64,000 nt of DNA. Source: Candidatus Aegiribacteria sp. (GTDB lineage Bacteria > Fermentibacterota > Fermentibacteria > Fermentibacterales > JCC-6). The stretch is taken from contig WTBT01000001.1 of NCBI GenBank assembly GCA_013138965.1, positions 1 through 64,000 on the forward strand, in the 5' to 3' direction. Positions 22,400 to 31,743 of this stretch are shown here, in pieces (positions within the stretch are counted from its first letter, which is position 1; every line of letters starts with the position of its first letter). The notes beneath the pieces are model-generated. The model was not told the origin of the DNA. It saw only the letters and a program-made list of their open reading frames with translations, and did not search any database. The translations under genes and the position numbers were made by a program.

Positions 22400-25189
22400 T
22401 CAGTACAAATCAGGGAAGCCTGCCGGTGACAGCCCTATCCGCCACCTGAACTCCCAGTTGTTCTCACCATCGACGGGATCCGATACCCAGATCGGGAACA
22501 GTGCTTCAAGGAAGGCGATTCTCAGGGTGAATCCTCCATTCGCGAGGAAAGTGTCCCCGGAAAAATCACCAAAACCATCGGCAAGCCAGCCTGCCCCTCC
22601 GAATATCTCAATAGGAAGAAAAAGGAACGGAACAGGCAGCCTCTGCTCTATTGAAACAGCCGCTCTTCCCCGGACAGGGCTGTTCTGGTAACCGGGCAGC
22701 GCCGGACCGGACCGTACAAAGTAGTGCTCCTGAGGAGACAGCAAGCCATCCGGTGGCAGAAACGCCCCCGTGATGCCTCCTGCGAAAAGCCCCCCTCCAG
22801 GCCTGAGGAAGACGTGAAGGGGAGCATCTCCCGCAATTCTGCCAGCGTAAATCCTGGTTCGTGCAAGGTAGTTGCCGACAATCCTTGAGGTGATATTGAG
22901 TTCACCGTCCATCCGTGCATATGGGCCGTCATTCCATCCGGGTGAAGCCAGCGCGTTCAGATCGCCTTTCCATGATATTCCGAAGTTTCGGTCGATAGCT
23001 GAAAGTCCTGCTGAGAATTCAAACGCACTGCCCGGTTCAACATTACGGCTCCCGTATACCGTGGTGTCCTCCACACTGAAGAGTTCCATGTCAAGAGAAA
23101 TCTTAAAATGAGTATCCGTTGCCACTCCTCCTCCCATAAAATAGTCTGCGCCCAGATTGGCGCTTCCTGTTCCGTACCCCCTGGAGATGCCGGTGGACAG
23201 GTAGAGACTCCTGCGGTATCCCCTGAAAAGCGGAGCATGGAAAGTAGCTCCCCAATCGGAAAAACTCCCGCTTTCAAAGGGGATAGATGCGTTAGCCGAC
23301 CATGTGTACGGACCACCCATGCAGGAAGGAATGGCGGCGGACATGCAAAGAATCTCCCCTCTCCATGAACCAGCGGCATACGATGGGAACGGCAGAATCC
23401 ACAGGCTGTAATGAGTGGGTCTGGGAAATGGCAGGAACATCGGCTTAATCTGGCTCAGCGGTGGAAGAGCGTTATTCCAGGGAGCCCTGTCGGGCATGCA
23501 GAGAAACGGATCCGCGACAGTTGAGTTCCAGCTGCCCTGTACGGTTACGGTATCATCAATTCCCGGTGTCAGGGTAAATTCAGTCAGAAGCGAATCGTTT
23601 CCTGAAAGAAAAAGCAGATCAAGCTCCACATAATGGGGAACATCTCCTTCAACTATGACGGTGGTTGAATCACCTGCTTCGTCAATACTCCTTATCCTTA
23701 CATCGGCATTCCCTGTTCCCCTGAGCCAGAAATCGAATTCCCTCTCCCATGTTCTTCCGGTGACTTCCTCCACAACAGCCTGGAAATCATCAGTATGGGG
23801 GTGGCGGTACATGAAGCGGCTGAAGTAGATGGACATTATCCTTTCAAAGTCATTTTCTCCAACCTGACGCTGAAGCATCCTGAGAAAGAATGCAGGCTTG
23901 GTATAGTAGGTGAACCCGTATGGATGGCTGCCGTCACCGGCTGATGTCGCATCGCTGAGCACAGGGACCTCTTCTCCGGCTGCGGTACCAGTGGCGTATG
24001 CCATGAGGCTGATATCCTGATCGCTTATCTCCATAATCCAGTCGGGGGTTGTGGATATATTGCCCGAGAATCCGTGCCTCCTCTGCATGTAGCGGAGTTC
24101 ACTGAACGTATTCATCCCTTCGTCAAGCCAGGCTTCATCAACTTCATCGTTTCCAAGCATACCGTAGAACCACTGGTGTCCTATCTCATGTGATGTGACC
24201 ATCTCAAGGGCTCTTGTCATCGGGATATCGGCTCCTGAAAATACGAACTGGGGGTACTCCATGCCTCCGGCCATCAGAACCACCGGTTCCACAACCCAGA
24301 GATCATCGTAGGGATAAGGCACGTACCACTCTCCGTAATAAAGCAGCGTGGAGTCGATAATTGCCGGTACATCCGACCAGTGGTCCTCATCATCGTCCAG
24401 AAGAACAAGGTGTACGCTGATCGAACAGGCGCCCAGACTTTCAGGATAAACGTAGGTATACTCCCTTAAGGTATAATCCGGACTTGCGGACCAGGCGAAA
24501 TCATGAACATTGTACGCTTTCCATGTTTCAATTCTCCTCAGCGAATCATCCGAAAGAGCAATGTCTGCAGCAAACCCTGTTGCGGCTGTGGTGAAATTAT
24601 CAGGAACATCCAGAACCACAGTGTAGTCACCGAAATCGCTGTAGAATTCACCCCTCCATCTGTATCTGCCCCTGTGCCACCCCCTCTCATCAAGAACGCA
24701 CATCTTCGGGTACCATTGCGTGATCTGGTACGTATCTCCCAGATGCCCCATCCTGCTCCAGAAGCTGGGTACATGTACACTGAAGTCACCCTGAAGCAGC
24801 ACGGTTTCTCCAGGATCGAGGGGAGAATCGAGGCTTATGAAACCCAGGCAGCCGTCTACGGAAACATCAACCGGATTCCCGTTCAGGCTCCAGTCTGAAA
24901 GATCTATCCAACCCTTTTCAGACACGGGAGACGCTCTGAAGCAATAGCGGCCCACAGCCTCAAGATCCTGACCGAAGGCCGTTGTGAAATCACGGTAGGC
25001 GTTAGGATAAAGGTGGAGCCAGAGCGTATCAACCGGGAAGTCCACTCCGTTGGTAAAGAAGATTTCAGAATGTCCGAAAACCATGCTGGAATCAGGCTCA
25101 AGCCGTACATCCATCGCATAGTCTGCCCTGCTTTCGGGACCGGGGAAACCCGCAGCAATGATCAGCGTACAAATGAAACCTGAAATCAT
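22400..25189 (-). CDS. M1-type metallopeptidase fused to beta-barrel domain
   Basis: A 929-residue exported protein with a signal peptide. The first 500 residues are a gluzincin M1 peptidase: GGMEYP (GAMEN-like exopeptidase motif), zinc site HEIGHQWFYG with the distal Glu in DEAWLDEGMNTF, and a YTKPAFFL segment in the position of the catalytic Tyr. The C-terminal 300 residues alternate aromatic and small residues in amphipathic strands and end in PAGFPDLY, as in outer-membrane barrel or surface-antigen domains. It would be an outer-membrane-anchored peptidase. It is the first gene of the operon that continues into AmmeMemoRadiSam. AGGAGG lies 8 nt before the ATG, behind a small hairpin (25202-25221). 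Confidence 0.8.
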   Translation of the reverse strand: MISGFICTLIIAAGFPGPESRADYAMDVRLEPDSSMVFGHSEIFFTNGVDFPVDTLWLHLYPNAYRDFTTAFGQDLEAVGRYCFRASPVSEKGWIDLSDWSLNGNPVDVSVDGCLGFISLDSPLDPGETVLLQGDFSVHVPSFWSRMGHLGDTYQITQWYPKMCVLDERGWHRGRYRWRGEFYSDFGDYTVVLDVPDNFTTAATGFAADIALSDDSLRRIETWKAYNVHDFAWSASPDYTLREYTYVYPESLGACSISVHLVLLDDDEDHWSDVPAIIDSTLLYYGEWYVPYPYDDLWVVEPVVLMAGGMEYPQFVFSGADIPMTRALEMVTSHEIGHQWFYGMLGNDEVDEAWLDEGMNTFSELRYMQRRHGFSGNISTTPDWIMEISDQDISLMAYATGTAAGEEVPVLSDATSAGDGSHPYGFTYYTKPAFFLRMLQRQVGENDFERIMSIYFSRFMYRHPHTDDFQAVVEEVTGRTWEREFDFWLRGTGNADVRIRSIDEAGDSTTVIVEGDVPHYVELDLLFLSGNDSLLTEFTLTPGIDDTVTVQGSWNSTVADPFLCMPDRAPWNNALPPLSQIKPMFLPFPRPTHYSLWILPFPSYAAGSWRGEILCMSAAIPSCMGGPYTWSANASIPFESGSFSDWGATFHAPLFRGYRRSLYLSTGISRGYGTGSANLGADYFMGGGVATDTHFKISLDMELFSVEDTTVYGSRNVEPGSAFEFSAGLSAIDRNFGISWKGDLNALASPGWNDGPYARMDGELNITSRIVGNYLARTRIYAGRIAGDAPLHVFLRPGGGLFAGGITGAFLPPDGLLSPQEHYFVRSGPALPGYQNSPVRGRAAVSIEQRLPVPFLFLPIEIFGGAGWLADGFGDFSGDTFLANGGFTLRIAFLEALFPIWVSDPVDGENNWEFRWRIGLSPAGFPDLY

Positions 25190-25344
25190 CTATCCAACCT
25201 CCTGAAAAGGAGTATTTTCAGTTTGAATACTCATGTGGAAAAGAACGGATGGAGTCAACAGCCCTTTCTTTTACGGTGGAATTCCATTATCTCCATAAAG
25301 GAGTAAAGAGCTATTTCAGAAGAATAGCATTTTCGGAGGCAGCT

Positions 25345-26541
25345 GTGGAGTGGACAGATTCCGATTCCGGCAGAATACCAATTCTGTCGTGGTGCCGTAA
25401 TGTTGAGAAGACTGCCATGGATCAGGCTGTGAACCTCTCCCGACACAGTCAGATGTTTCACCATGTGGCGATAATGTCTGACTGTCATCCGGGGTACGGC
25501 ATGCCGATCGGAGGCGTTATTGCCTGCGCTAAAGCCATCATACCCTATGCGGTAGGGGTTGACATAGGCTGCGGCATAGTGGCTGTCCGTACCGATACAT
25601 CAGCTGCAGGCATCAGTAAAGCTGACCTCAGGGGTATTGTGGAAAAAGCGGGAAGGTACATTCCGACGGGAGAGGGTCATTCCCATCGGTCCACGCAGAA
25701 ATGGGAGCATTGGGGCAGGCTCCCCGGATGGCTCGATAAAAGAGGCAGAGAGCTTGCCGTGCGCAGCCTTGGAACACTCGGAGGCGGGAATCATTTCATT
25801 GAAGTACAGGAAGGTGACGATGGTTTCATCTGGCTCATGGTCCACTCCGGATCAAGAAATATCGGTTACCGCATCGCCAATCATCATCACAAGGTTGCGC
25901 TTAAGCACTGCAGGAATCATCGAGAAGTACTGCCGGCACAGGATCTTTCCTTCCTCCCTGTCGAATCGAACGAAGGGAGGGCTTACATAAGGGACATGAT
26001 ATTCGCTCTGGACTACGCCCTGGAAAACAGGAAAAGACTTATGGAATCTTTCAGAGAGATCTATGCGGGAGTAATAACCGACGCCCGGTTCTGCGATCAG
26101 GTCAATATCCATCATAACTACGCGGCTCTGGAGAACCACTTCGGCAGGGATGTATGGGTGCACCGTAAGGGTGCCACCTCCGCGATGAAGGGCCAGGAAG
26201 GCATCGTCCCCGGCAGCATGGGAACTCATTCCTACATTGTGCAGGGACTGGGCAATCCTGATTCATTCTGCAGCTGTTCCCACGGCGCAGGCAGAGTAAT
26301 GGGAAGACGGGAAGCTTCCCGGAAACTTGTGTTAGCCCGCTGTGACGCCTCTATGAAAGATGTGGTCTTCAGCGGCTGGAAGAAGTACAGTGGTTTCGGA
26401 AAAAGGAAAAAGGGAGCTCCCCTGCTGGATCTCAGTGAAGCTCCGGACGCCTACAAAGACATCGAAGAAGTTATGAAGGCGCAGCTCGACCTTGTAAAAC
26501 CGCTTGTCAGGCTCAAACCGCTGGGAGTTGTAAAGGGGTAA
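25345..26541 (+). CDS. rtcB: RNA-splicing ligase RtcB family
   Basis: A 398-residue RtcB-family ligase, which joins 2',3'-cyclic phosphate or 3'-phosphate RNA ends to 5'-OH ends with GTP and Mn2+. Signatures include MSDCHPGYGMPIGGV, GVDIGCGI, LGGGNHFIE, HSGSRNIG and CSCSHGAGRVMGR, the last containing the His that is guanylylated. The start is placed at GTG 25345, where GGAGG lies 5 nt upstream and the family's IPILSWC region begins soon after. An upstream ATG at 25249 is open but adds 32 residues that do not resemble the family. It is convergent with the sAC-like cyclase gene (12-base gap). A role in RNA repair is likely; no archease gene is seen. Confidence 0.9.
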   Translation: MEWTDSDSGRIPILSWCRNVEKTAMDQAVNLSRHSQMFHHVAIMSDCHPGYGMPIGGVIACAKAIIPYAVGVDIGCGIVAVRTDTSAAGISKADLRGIVEKAGRYIPTGEGHSHRSTQKWEHWGRLPGWLDKRGRELAVRSLGTLGGGNHFIEVQEGDDGFIWLMVHSGSRNIGYRIANHHHKVALKHCRNHREVLPAQDLSFLPVESNEGRAYIRDMIFALDYALENRKRLMESFREIYAGVITDARFCDQVNIHHNYAALENHFGRDVWVHRKGATSAMKGQEGIVPGSMGTHSYIVQGLGNPDSFCSCSHGAGRVMGRREASRKLVLARCDASMKDVVFSGWKKYSGFGKRKKGAPLLDLSEAPDAYKDIEEVMKAQLDLVKPLVRLKPLGVVKG

Positions 26542-26553
26542 TGTCGGGGCCGA

Positions 26554-29500
26554 TTAAGAATCTATTGGATCCCATTCCGGTGGCCATGGAAGAACGGAAG
26601 GGTCGGTTCCATTTTCAATAAGAAGCTTGCGAAGCCGGGTGAAGTTCTCGTCGATCTCGTATGAAAACCCGTATCTGATTATCTGGTCAAAGCTCTGTCT
26701 GTACAGTTCAAGGGCGCTTTCAATGTCACCCTTCAGTACTGTTATCCTTCCCAGAAGGATTGTTGCAGTGACCTCGGTACGTCTTCGTTTGCTCCTCCTG
26801 GATATATCAATGGATTTCTGAATGTTCGAGTATGCGGCATCCAGATCTCCTCGGAACATGTACATCTCTCCTATGAAGATGAGTGTCCCGGCCTGAAGCG
26901 GGAGGTCATCTATATCTCTGAAGATATCAAGAGCTTTGTACAGCTTCTCAGCTGCTGTCTCGAATTGTCCTCTGTCAGATTCGATCTGGCCTATATTGCC
27001 AAGGGCAATGCCGACGGCTTTCCTGTCGCCTACCTCTCTGTTTATGCTCAAAGCCATCCGGAACCAATCAAGAGCAGTATCTTTATCTTCTGACAGGTTC
27101 CCCAGGCCGTTGAGGATATAGCCTTCCGCCCTTCTGTTACCTGATTCCCGGTATATCCTGAGGGCCTGCAGATAATGGTTCTCAGCCTCTGCGGTGCGAC
27201 CCTGATGCCGCAGCAGAAGAGCCAGATTACCAAGGATATTGCCTTCACCCCTTCTGTCACCTAATTTTCTGAGTGTTCCAAGTGCCCTTCCGTAGCATTC
27301 TCCTGCTTTTTCGATATGCCCGGAAGCCCTGTGCAGGATCCCTATATTGCCCAGTATCCTCGCCTGGCTTTTAAGATCCTTCTCCCTTTCGGCAGCTTCC
27401 AGGCCCTTCTCATAAAGGGCAAAGGCATCATCCACCCTTCCGGTACTATTGCAGTAATGCGCCTGTATGGTAAGAAGATCGGTGGTTCTGTCTTCCCAGC
27501 ATTCATCCTTACACATCTTCTTGAGCAGCTCGAGGTTTTCCTTCTGTTCCGCATGTCTGCTCAGTTCGGACAGGACACGATTTCTTCTGAACAGAACATT
27601 GCACAGCAGCTGCGGTCTACTGCCATGTGTACTGTTCTTCATAAGCATGGACTGAAGTTTATCGGCCCACTGCAGGCAATCATGAAGCCTGCTGTTCTCA
27701 TCCGCCTGAAGGAGCGCCTTCCATCCCCATTCGGAGGCTTCTGAGTGTTTCCCGGAGTTTTCCAGGTGAAATGCTATCTTACCAGCCACCTTGTCGGGGT
27801 CATCGGCATTCCTGCTCAATATCACATCGGCCGCCTTTATGTGCAGCTTCTTAAGTTCCCGTTCAAGCAGCATGCCGTATGCCGCGTCTTTATACAGAGC
27901 ATGGTTGAAAGCGTATGTGGTTTCCTTAGTTCTGGTCCAGAGCTGTTCGCTGACGCCCTGCCACAGCAGAGAGTCTGTGTTCCTTTCTTCTGAGATTTCA
28001 GAGAGCACATTCAGGTCGAATTCCTGGCCCAGAACCGAAGCCGTCTGAACCAGCTTCTTTAGCCTGCGGTGCAGCCTGTCCATTCTGGCAACCAGTATTG
28101 ACAGGATACCCGATGGAACTTCCAGGTTGCGCGATACAAGCCTCCAACCCTTTTCCCGAAGCTCCACAAATCCCGCATTCTTAAGGTAAACGCAGAACTG
28201 ATCGATATAGAAGGGATTTCCCCGGGTTCTTTCCTGAATGAAAGAGATGAGATCAGGTTCTGGATCATGGGAGAAATGCACGCATACAATGGATCGGGAA
28301 GCTTCTTCATCGACAGGCTTAAGATCGATGGATGTGTAATCAAGTCTTTGTTCTACTCCGGTTTCCGGCTTTGAACCGTCATCCCTGTATCTGCTGGAGA
28401 TGAGCAGCGCCACCGGATACTTCGCCAGCTCACCCGAGATGAAGCCAAGCAGCCTTTTTGAATCATCGTCCATCCACTGAAGATCCTCTGCGATGAGGAT
28501 AAGAGGCTGGATCGTTGCCAGTGCTCCGATCAGGGTTCCTGTGGCAACGGCTATATTCTCGAACCTCTCTCCGGAATCAAGCTGTTCGAAGGTTGAGCCT
28601 TCCCGGAAGTGCCCCAGCACAGAACCAATCATCGATTGAGACATGCGCAGATTCTCCGCCAGGTAAGGCGCAGATTTGGCTCCGCAGGATTCAAGCCTTG
28701 CTGCCAGAGATTCAATTCCCTCTTCGAACGCTCTTCTATTCTCCTCTTTAGACTTGGAACTCGATTGCCTGAAGTAATCCCTGAAAAAGTACTCGAAAGG
28801 ATTGAGACTGGTTCTAAGTATATCGTCACATCGCAAAATGAAGGCCTGGAATGATCCTTCATGCTCCATTGCCGCTTCGTGAATCAGCCTGGATTTACCT
28901 ATACCCGCCTCGCCGTATACGGTGGTTATGCCGGCGAAAGCTCCACGCTTCAGAGCATACAACCGCGTTCGAATGAAGCGCAGTTCGGAGGAACGTCCCA
29001 GCATATCTCCCTTGTATATCCGTCTGATACCCGAATCCTGACCGCGAAGAAGGCTGAAGGCCACAGTGTCCTCACTTTTACCCCTCAATGAACAGCTGAT
29101 TCTGTCGCTCCAGGCAAACTCCTTGTCAGTTATGACTGTTGTCCCTTCGGATACCAGTACATCGCCCCATCCGGCCTTGAATACCAGCCTGGCGGACGTA
29201 TTGATCGTATCACCGAAAACAGTGTAGATACATCTCCTGGAATTGCCGGTCATCCCTGCGTAAACCGTACCTGAGACTATCCCGCACCTCATGTGTTCAC
29301 CGATTGATTTTTTCAGATCACAGGCGAATCGGCATCCCCTGGATTCATTGTTCTCCCATGCTACGGGCGCGCCGAAGAGGATTGTAATTACCGGCTCTCC
29401 GGATGTGAAGTAAAGCCCGCTTACAAACCCTCCATAGTAGGCAGCCTTCCCCAGAATACTTCGGATAGAGCTGCGCATCTTCTCCGCCGGTGATCGGCGC

Positions 29501-30195
29501 AAGGCTACGAAAACGGTGGTTATGTCGCGGAATTCTCCGGTGAGTCTGCTGGACAGTACGAGATCAGGCACGAAACGTTCCGCTACACTCTTCCTTATCC
29601 TGCAAGTGTTATCGAAGAGGCCCCTGTATATACCTTCTGAATCGGTAATTGCTGTCTCGACGCTGCCTTCTTCAATGACCGGGAAACTGTCATCGATATG
29701 CAGGCTGACAGGGCTGGCTGCTGATAAAAGTGAGGAGGCCCTTGTAATCGGATCGCCCTTTAAGTAATGGATCAACCTTTTCTTCCCGATGATTCCCCAC
29801 TCAATGGGACCTCCGGCAAGAACCAGCCTTGCTGAAACCTTCCAGTTACCAAACCTGGTTCTGCGATGAAGGTTCTTCTTAAAATAGATGTTCAGTGATC
29901 CAGCCGCATCCAGCGCGTCCTGAGGCCGATCTACCGGGAATACCGCTATTACCGAATCCCCCTCGAACTGCGCTATCATACCTCCCCGACTGTAGATCTC
30001 CCTCACAGCTCTGGAAAATATCCTCCCCAGGATACTCGAGAGAACCTCAGCGCCTGCTTTTCCATGGGTCATAAGTTCCTCGGTCATTGCTGTGAAGCCG
30101 GTGATGTCAAGCAGAAAAATGCAGCCGGTAGTGCAGTCGACTCCCCTGCCCTCGAGAAAGAGCTTCTGAATATGGCGGGGAATTACGTTAAGCAG
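26554..30195 (-). CDS. tandem-cyclase (soluble adenylyl cyclase-like) ATPase-TPR protein
   Basis: A 1213-residue protein with two cyclase domains, a STAND/AAA ATPase (P-loop GEAGIGKSR near 428-436) and C-terminal TPRs, the order found in animal soluble adenylyl cyclase ADCY10. Domain 1 keeps both metal Asp (D30 in FLLDITGFTAMTEEL, D80 in FEGD) but lacks Lys, Asn and Arg. Domain 2 lacks the metal Asp (A231, E267) but keeps Thr325, Asn332 and Arg336 (YTVFGDTINTSAR). The active site would thus be split as in ADCY10, though the base-binding Lys is missing. No ATG, GTG or TTG lies upstream of the conserved D30 motif in frame. CTG at 30193-30195, with GGGAG six bases upstream, is the likely start; the first in-frame ATG is 30087. 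Confidence 0.8.
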   Translation of the reverse strand: MLNVIPRHIQKLFLEGRGVDCTTGCIFLLDITGFTAMTEELMTHGKAGAEVLSSILGRIFSRAVREIYSRGGMIAQFEGDSVIAVFPVDRPQDALDAAGSLNIYFKKNLHRRTRFGNWKVSARLVLAGGPIEWGIIGKKRLIHYLKGDPITRASSLLSAASPVSLHIDDSFPVIEEGSVETAITDSEGIYRGLFDNTCRIRKSVAERFVPDLVLSSRLTGEFRDITTVFVALRRSPAEKMRSSIRSILGKAAYYGGFVSGLYFTSGEPVITILFGAPVAWENNESRGCRFACDLKKSIGEHMRCGIVSGTVYAGMTGNSRRCIYTVFGDTINTSARLVFKAGWGDVLVSEGTTVITDKEFAWSDRISCSLRGKSEDTVAFSLLRGQDSGIRRIYKGDMLGRSSELRFIRTRLYALKRGAFAGITTVYGEAGIGKSRLIHEAAMEHEGSFQAFILRCDDILRTSLNPFEYFFRDYFRQSSSKSKEENRRAFEEGIESLAARLESCGAKSAPYLAENLRMSQSMIGSVLGHFREGSTFEQLDSGERFENIAVATGTLIGALATIQPLILIAEDLQWMDDDSKRLLGFISGELAKYPVALLISSRYRDDGSKPETGVEQRLDYTSIDLKPVDEEASRSIVCVHFSHDPEPDLISFIQERTRGNPFYIDQFCVYLKNAGFVELREKGWRLVSRNLEVPSGILSILVARMDRLHRRLKKLVQTASVLGQEFDLNVLSEISEERNTDSLLWQGVSEQLWTRTKETTYAFNHALYKDAAYGMLLERELKKLHIKAADVILSRNADDPDKVAGKIAFHLENSGKHSEASEWGWKALLQADENSRLHDCLQWADKLQSMLMKNSTHGSRPQLLCNVLFRRNRVLSELSRHAEQKENLELLKKMCKDECWEDRTTDLLTIQAHYCNSTGRVDDAFALYEKGLEAAEREKDLKSQARILGNIGILHRASGHIEKAGECYGRALGTLRKLGDRRGEGNILGNLALLLRHQGRTAEAENHYLQALRIYRESGNRRAEGYILNGLGNLSEDKDTALDWFRMALSINREVGDRKAVGIALGNIGQIESDRGQFETAAEKLYKALDIFRDIDDLPLQAGTLIFIGEMYMFRGDLDAAYSNIQKSIDISRRSKRRRTEVTATILLGRITVLKGDIESALELYRQSFDQIIRYGFSYEIDENFTRLRKLLIENGTDPSVLPWPPEWDPIDS

Positions 30196-30588
30196 TTCGC
30201 TCTCCCGCGGTCTGCTTGCGTGCGGCTGGATCAGTCATCGGCACATGATGAAAGAAGTACAGTAAGAGTGATGAAAAGGGGTTCGAGAATCCGAAAACAA
30301 TTCATACTGCTCCTGTTCGAGTGGGCACAATGGAAGTATAGCCGAAGCGTGCTTGCCTGGACAGTAAGCAAATGCGGGATGTTCTTCTGAAGAAGGTCCG
30401 GGTGTGGCAGAATTATGCCGGAGAAACGATTCTGAAATATCTCTTTCTTGTTCTGCCCCTCTTGATCCTGGTTCAGAAAGAATGGTCAGATATGATTCTT
30501 ACAGCAAGCATTTCTATCACAGTCCCGGTATGGTATACATACTGCTTCGGGCATCATCGCCGTTCGCAGGGCGGCAGAAAATCAGGGC
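30196..30588. other. 393-base region without a supported gene
   Basis: This lies between the sAC-like cyclase start and the next minus-strand gene end, and should contain the cyclase promoter. No clear promoter consensus is seen. A plus-strand frame starting at 30372 has a hydrophobic middle but runs into the opposite gene and lacks a good ribosome binding site, so it is not called. Confidence 0.5.
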
Positions 30589-31461
30589 TTACTCCTGCTC
30601 GTTCCCTTCAAGTATGTCCGCAACGTTGTCGAAGACAGCTTCTACAGCGAAACCGCTATCCCTGAATATACCCGCGTAATCACGGAGTATCCCGGCAAGT
30701 TCCTCCGCTTCAATGTACTCGGCGTAATCACTCCTTATGAAATCTTCCAGCGAATCAAAGGAAATAAACCAGGTGTCATCGTACTGGATAATATCGAAGG
30801 CGTAAACAGCCGCGTCGTAATACTCCAGAGCATCCTCTTCAGGGGCATCCTTCGAAGCTTCGTGGGCAGCCCTCAGAAACCGGCAACAGAGTTCACCGGC
30901 GTCGTAGTACGCCCAGGCGTAAAGCATCATGCTTATACTGTCCGCAGCCTGCCGGATCTTACCTATTTCAAGGAGGGAATCCGCGGATGCCAGAAGGTCA
31001 GCGGACCGGTCGCTTACCCAGGATTCGACTGGAATGAGAATCTGTTCATCTTTTTCCCAGGCATATGACATATTGCACCTTGTCGTCCTGCTGGTGTATT
31101 CGGAGGAAAGAATCATCAGACTGTCTTCGCTTCTGAAATAAGCAAATGCCTTGGCTGGATTCAGAAACATATCAAACGCTACAGTGCCAAAGCAAAGAGT
31201 ATCCTGACCATACCCTATAACCGCAAGTTCCGAACCCTCAATAAGGTGGTCGCTCAGAATCAGTAAATCCAGATTGTCTATTCCATCGGGAAGCATTTCG
31301 GACGGAATACCCAGTATACTGAAATACTCCAAGCCATCACTTCTTCTCTCCCATTCATCAATATACGTGCTGAAATTATCTGAACAGACAGGCAGAGAAA
31401 AGAACAGAGAAACAATTACAGCAAGAAATACTGAAGAACTCAGCCGGTTGGAACAGATCAT
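30589..31461 (-). CDS. secreted protein, unknown function
   Basis: A 290-residue protein with a Sec signal peptide (MICSNRLSSSVFLAVIVSLF..., cleavage near CSD). The start is placed at ATG 31461 because AAAGGAG lies 5 nt upstream; the open frame extends further without support. The mature part is acidic and mixed beta (first 120 residues) then helical (last 150 residues, SADSLLEIGKIRQAADSISM), possibly TPR-like. It is probably periplasmic. No family is recognised. Confidence 0.65.
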   Translation of the reverse strand: MICSNRLSSSVFLAVIVSLFFSLPVCSDNFSTYIDEWERRSDGLEYFSILGIPSEMLPDGIDNLDLLILSDHLIEGSELAVIGYGQDTLCFGTVAFDMFLNPAKAFAYFRSEDSLMILSSEYTSRTTRCNMSYAWEKDEQILIPVESWVSDRSADLLASADSLLEIGKIRQAADSISMMLYAWAYYDAGELCCRFLRAAHEASKDAPEEDALEYYDAAVYAFDIIQYDDTWFISFDSLEDFIRSDYAEYIEAEELAGILRDYAGIFRDSGFAVEAVFDNVADILEGNEQE

Positions 31462-31631
31462 GTCATCTCCTTTCAGTAAGTTACAGAAAACAATAGTGAA
31501 AGATCCGTCAGCTTTCAAGGATAAGAGGCGTGGGACAATGTATGGGCGGAGGGGAGCGCAGACAAGATATACTGCTGCCATCATCTCCCGGATTATATGA
31601 TCACTGACTTACGGGAGAAAGGTGGGGAAGA

Positions 31632-31647
31632 CCCCGGTTGCCCGGGG
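31632..31647 (-). terminator. possible terminator hairpin
   Basis: CCCCGG and CCGGGG pair perfectly around TTGC, about 100 bases downstream of the FG-GAP gene's end. The T-tract on the minus strand is weak, so the call is tentative. Confidence 0.35.
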
Positions 31648-31743
31648 CCCGTGAACATCAGATTATCAGGATGGACTGAAAACCGGATTTGATAAAATCC
31701 CTTTCTGATAAACATAGCGATTGGTCGCCCCTTTTTCCCGTAC

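Noticed and set aside
25249-25344. N-terminal extension of rtcB from ATG 25249
   Set aside because: It adds 32 residues unlike the family, while GTG 25345 has GGAGG at ideal spacing.
30372-30665. 97-residue plus-strand frame with a hydrophobic middle
   Set aside because: It overlaps the 3' end of the opposite secreted-protein gene, has no ribosome binding site and an Arg-rich, composition-driven tail.
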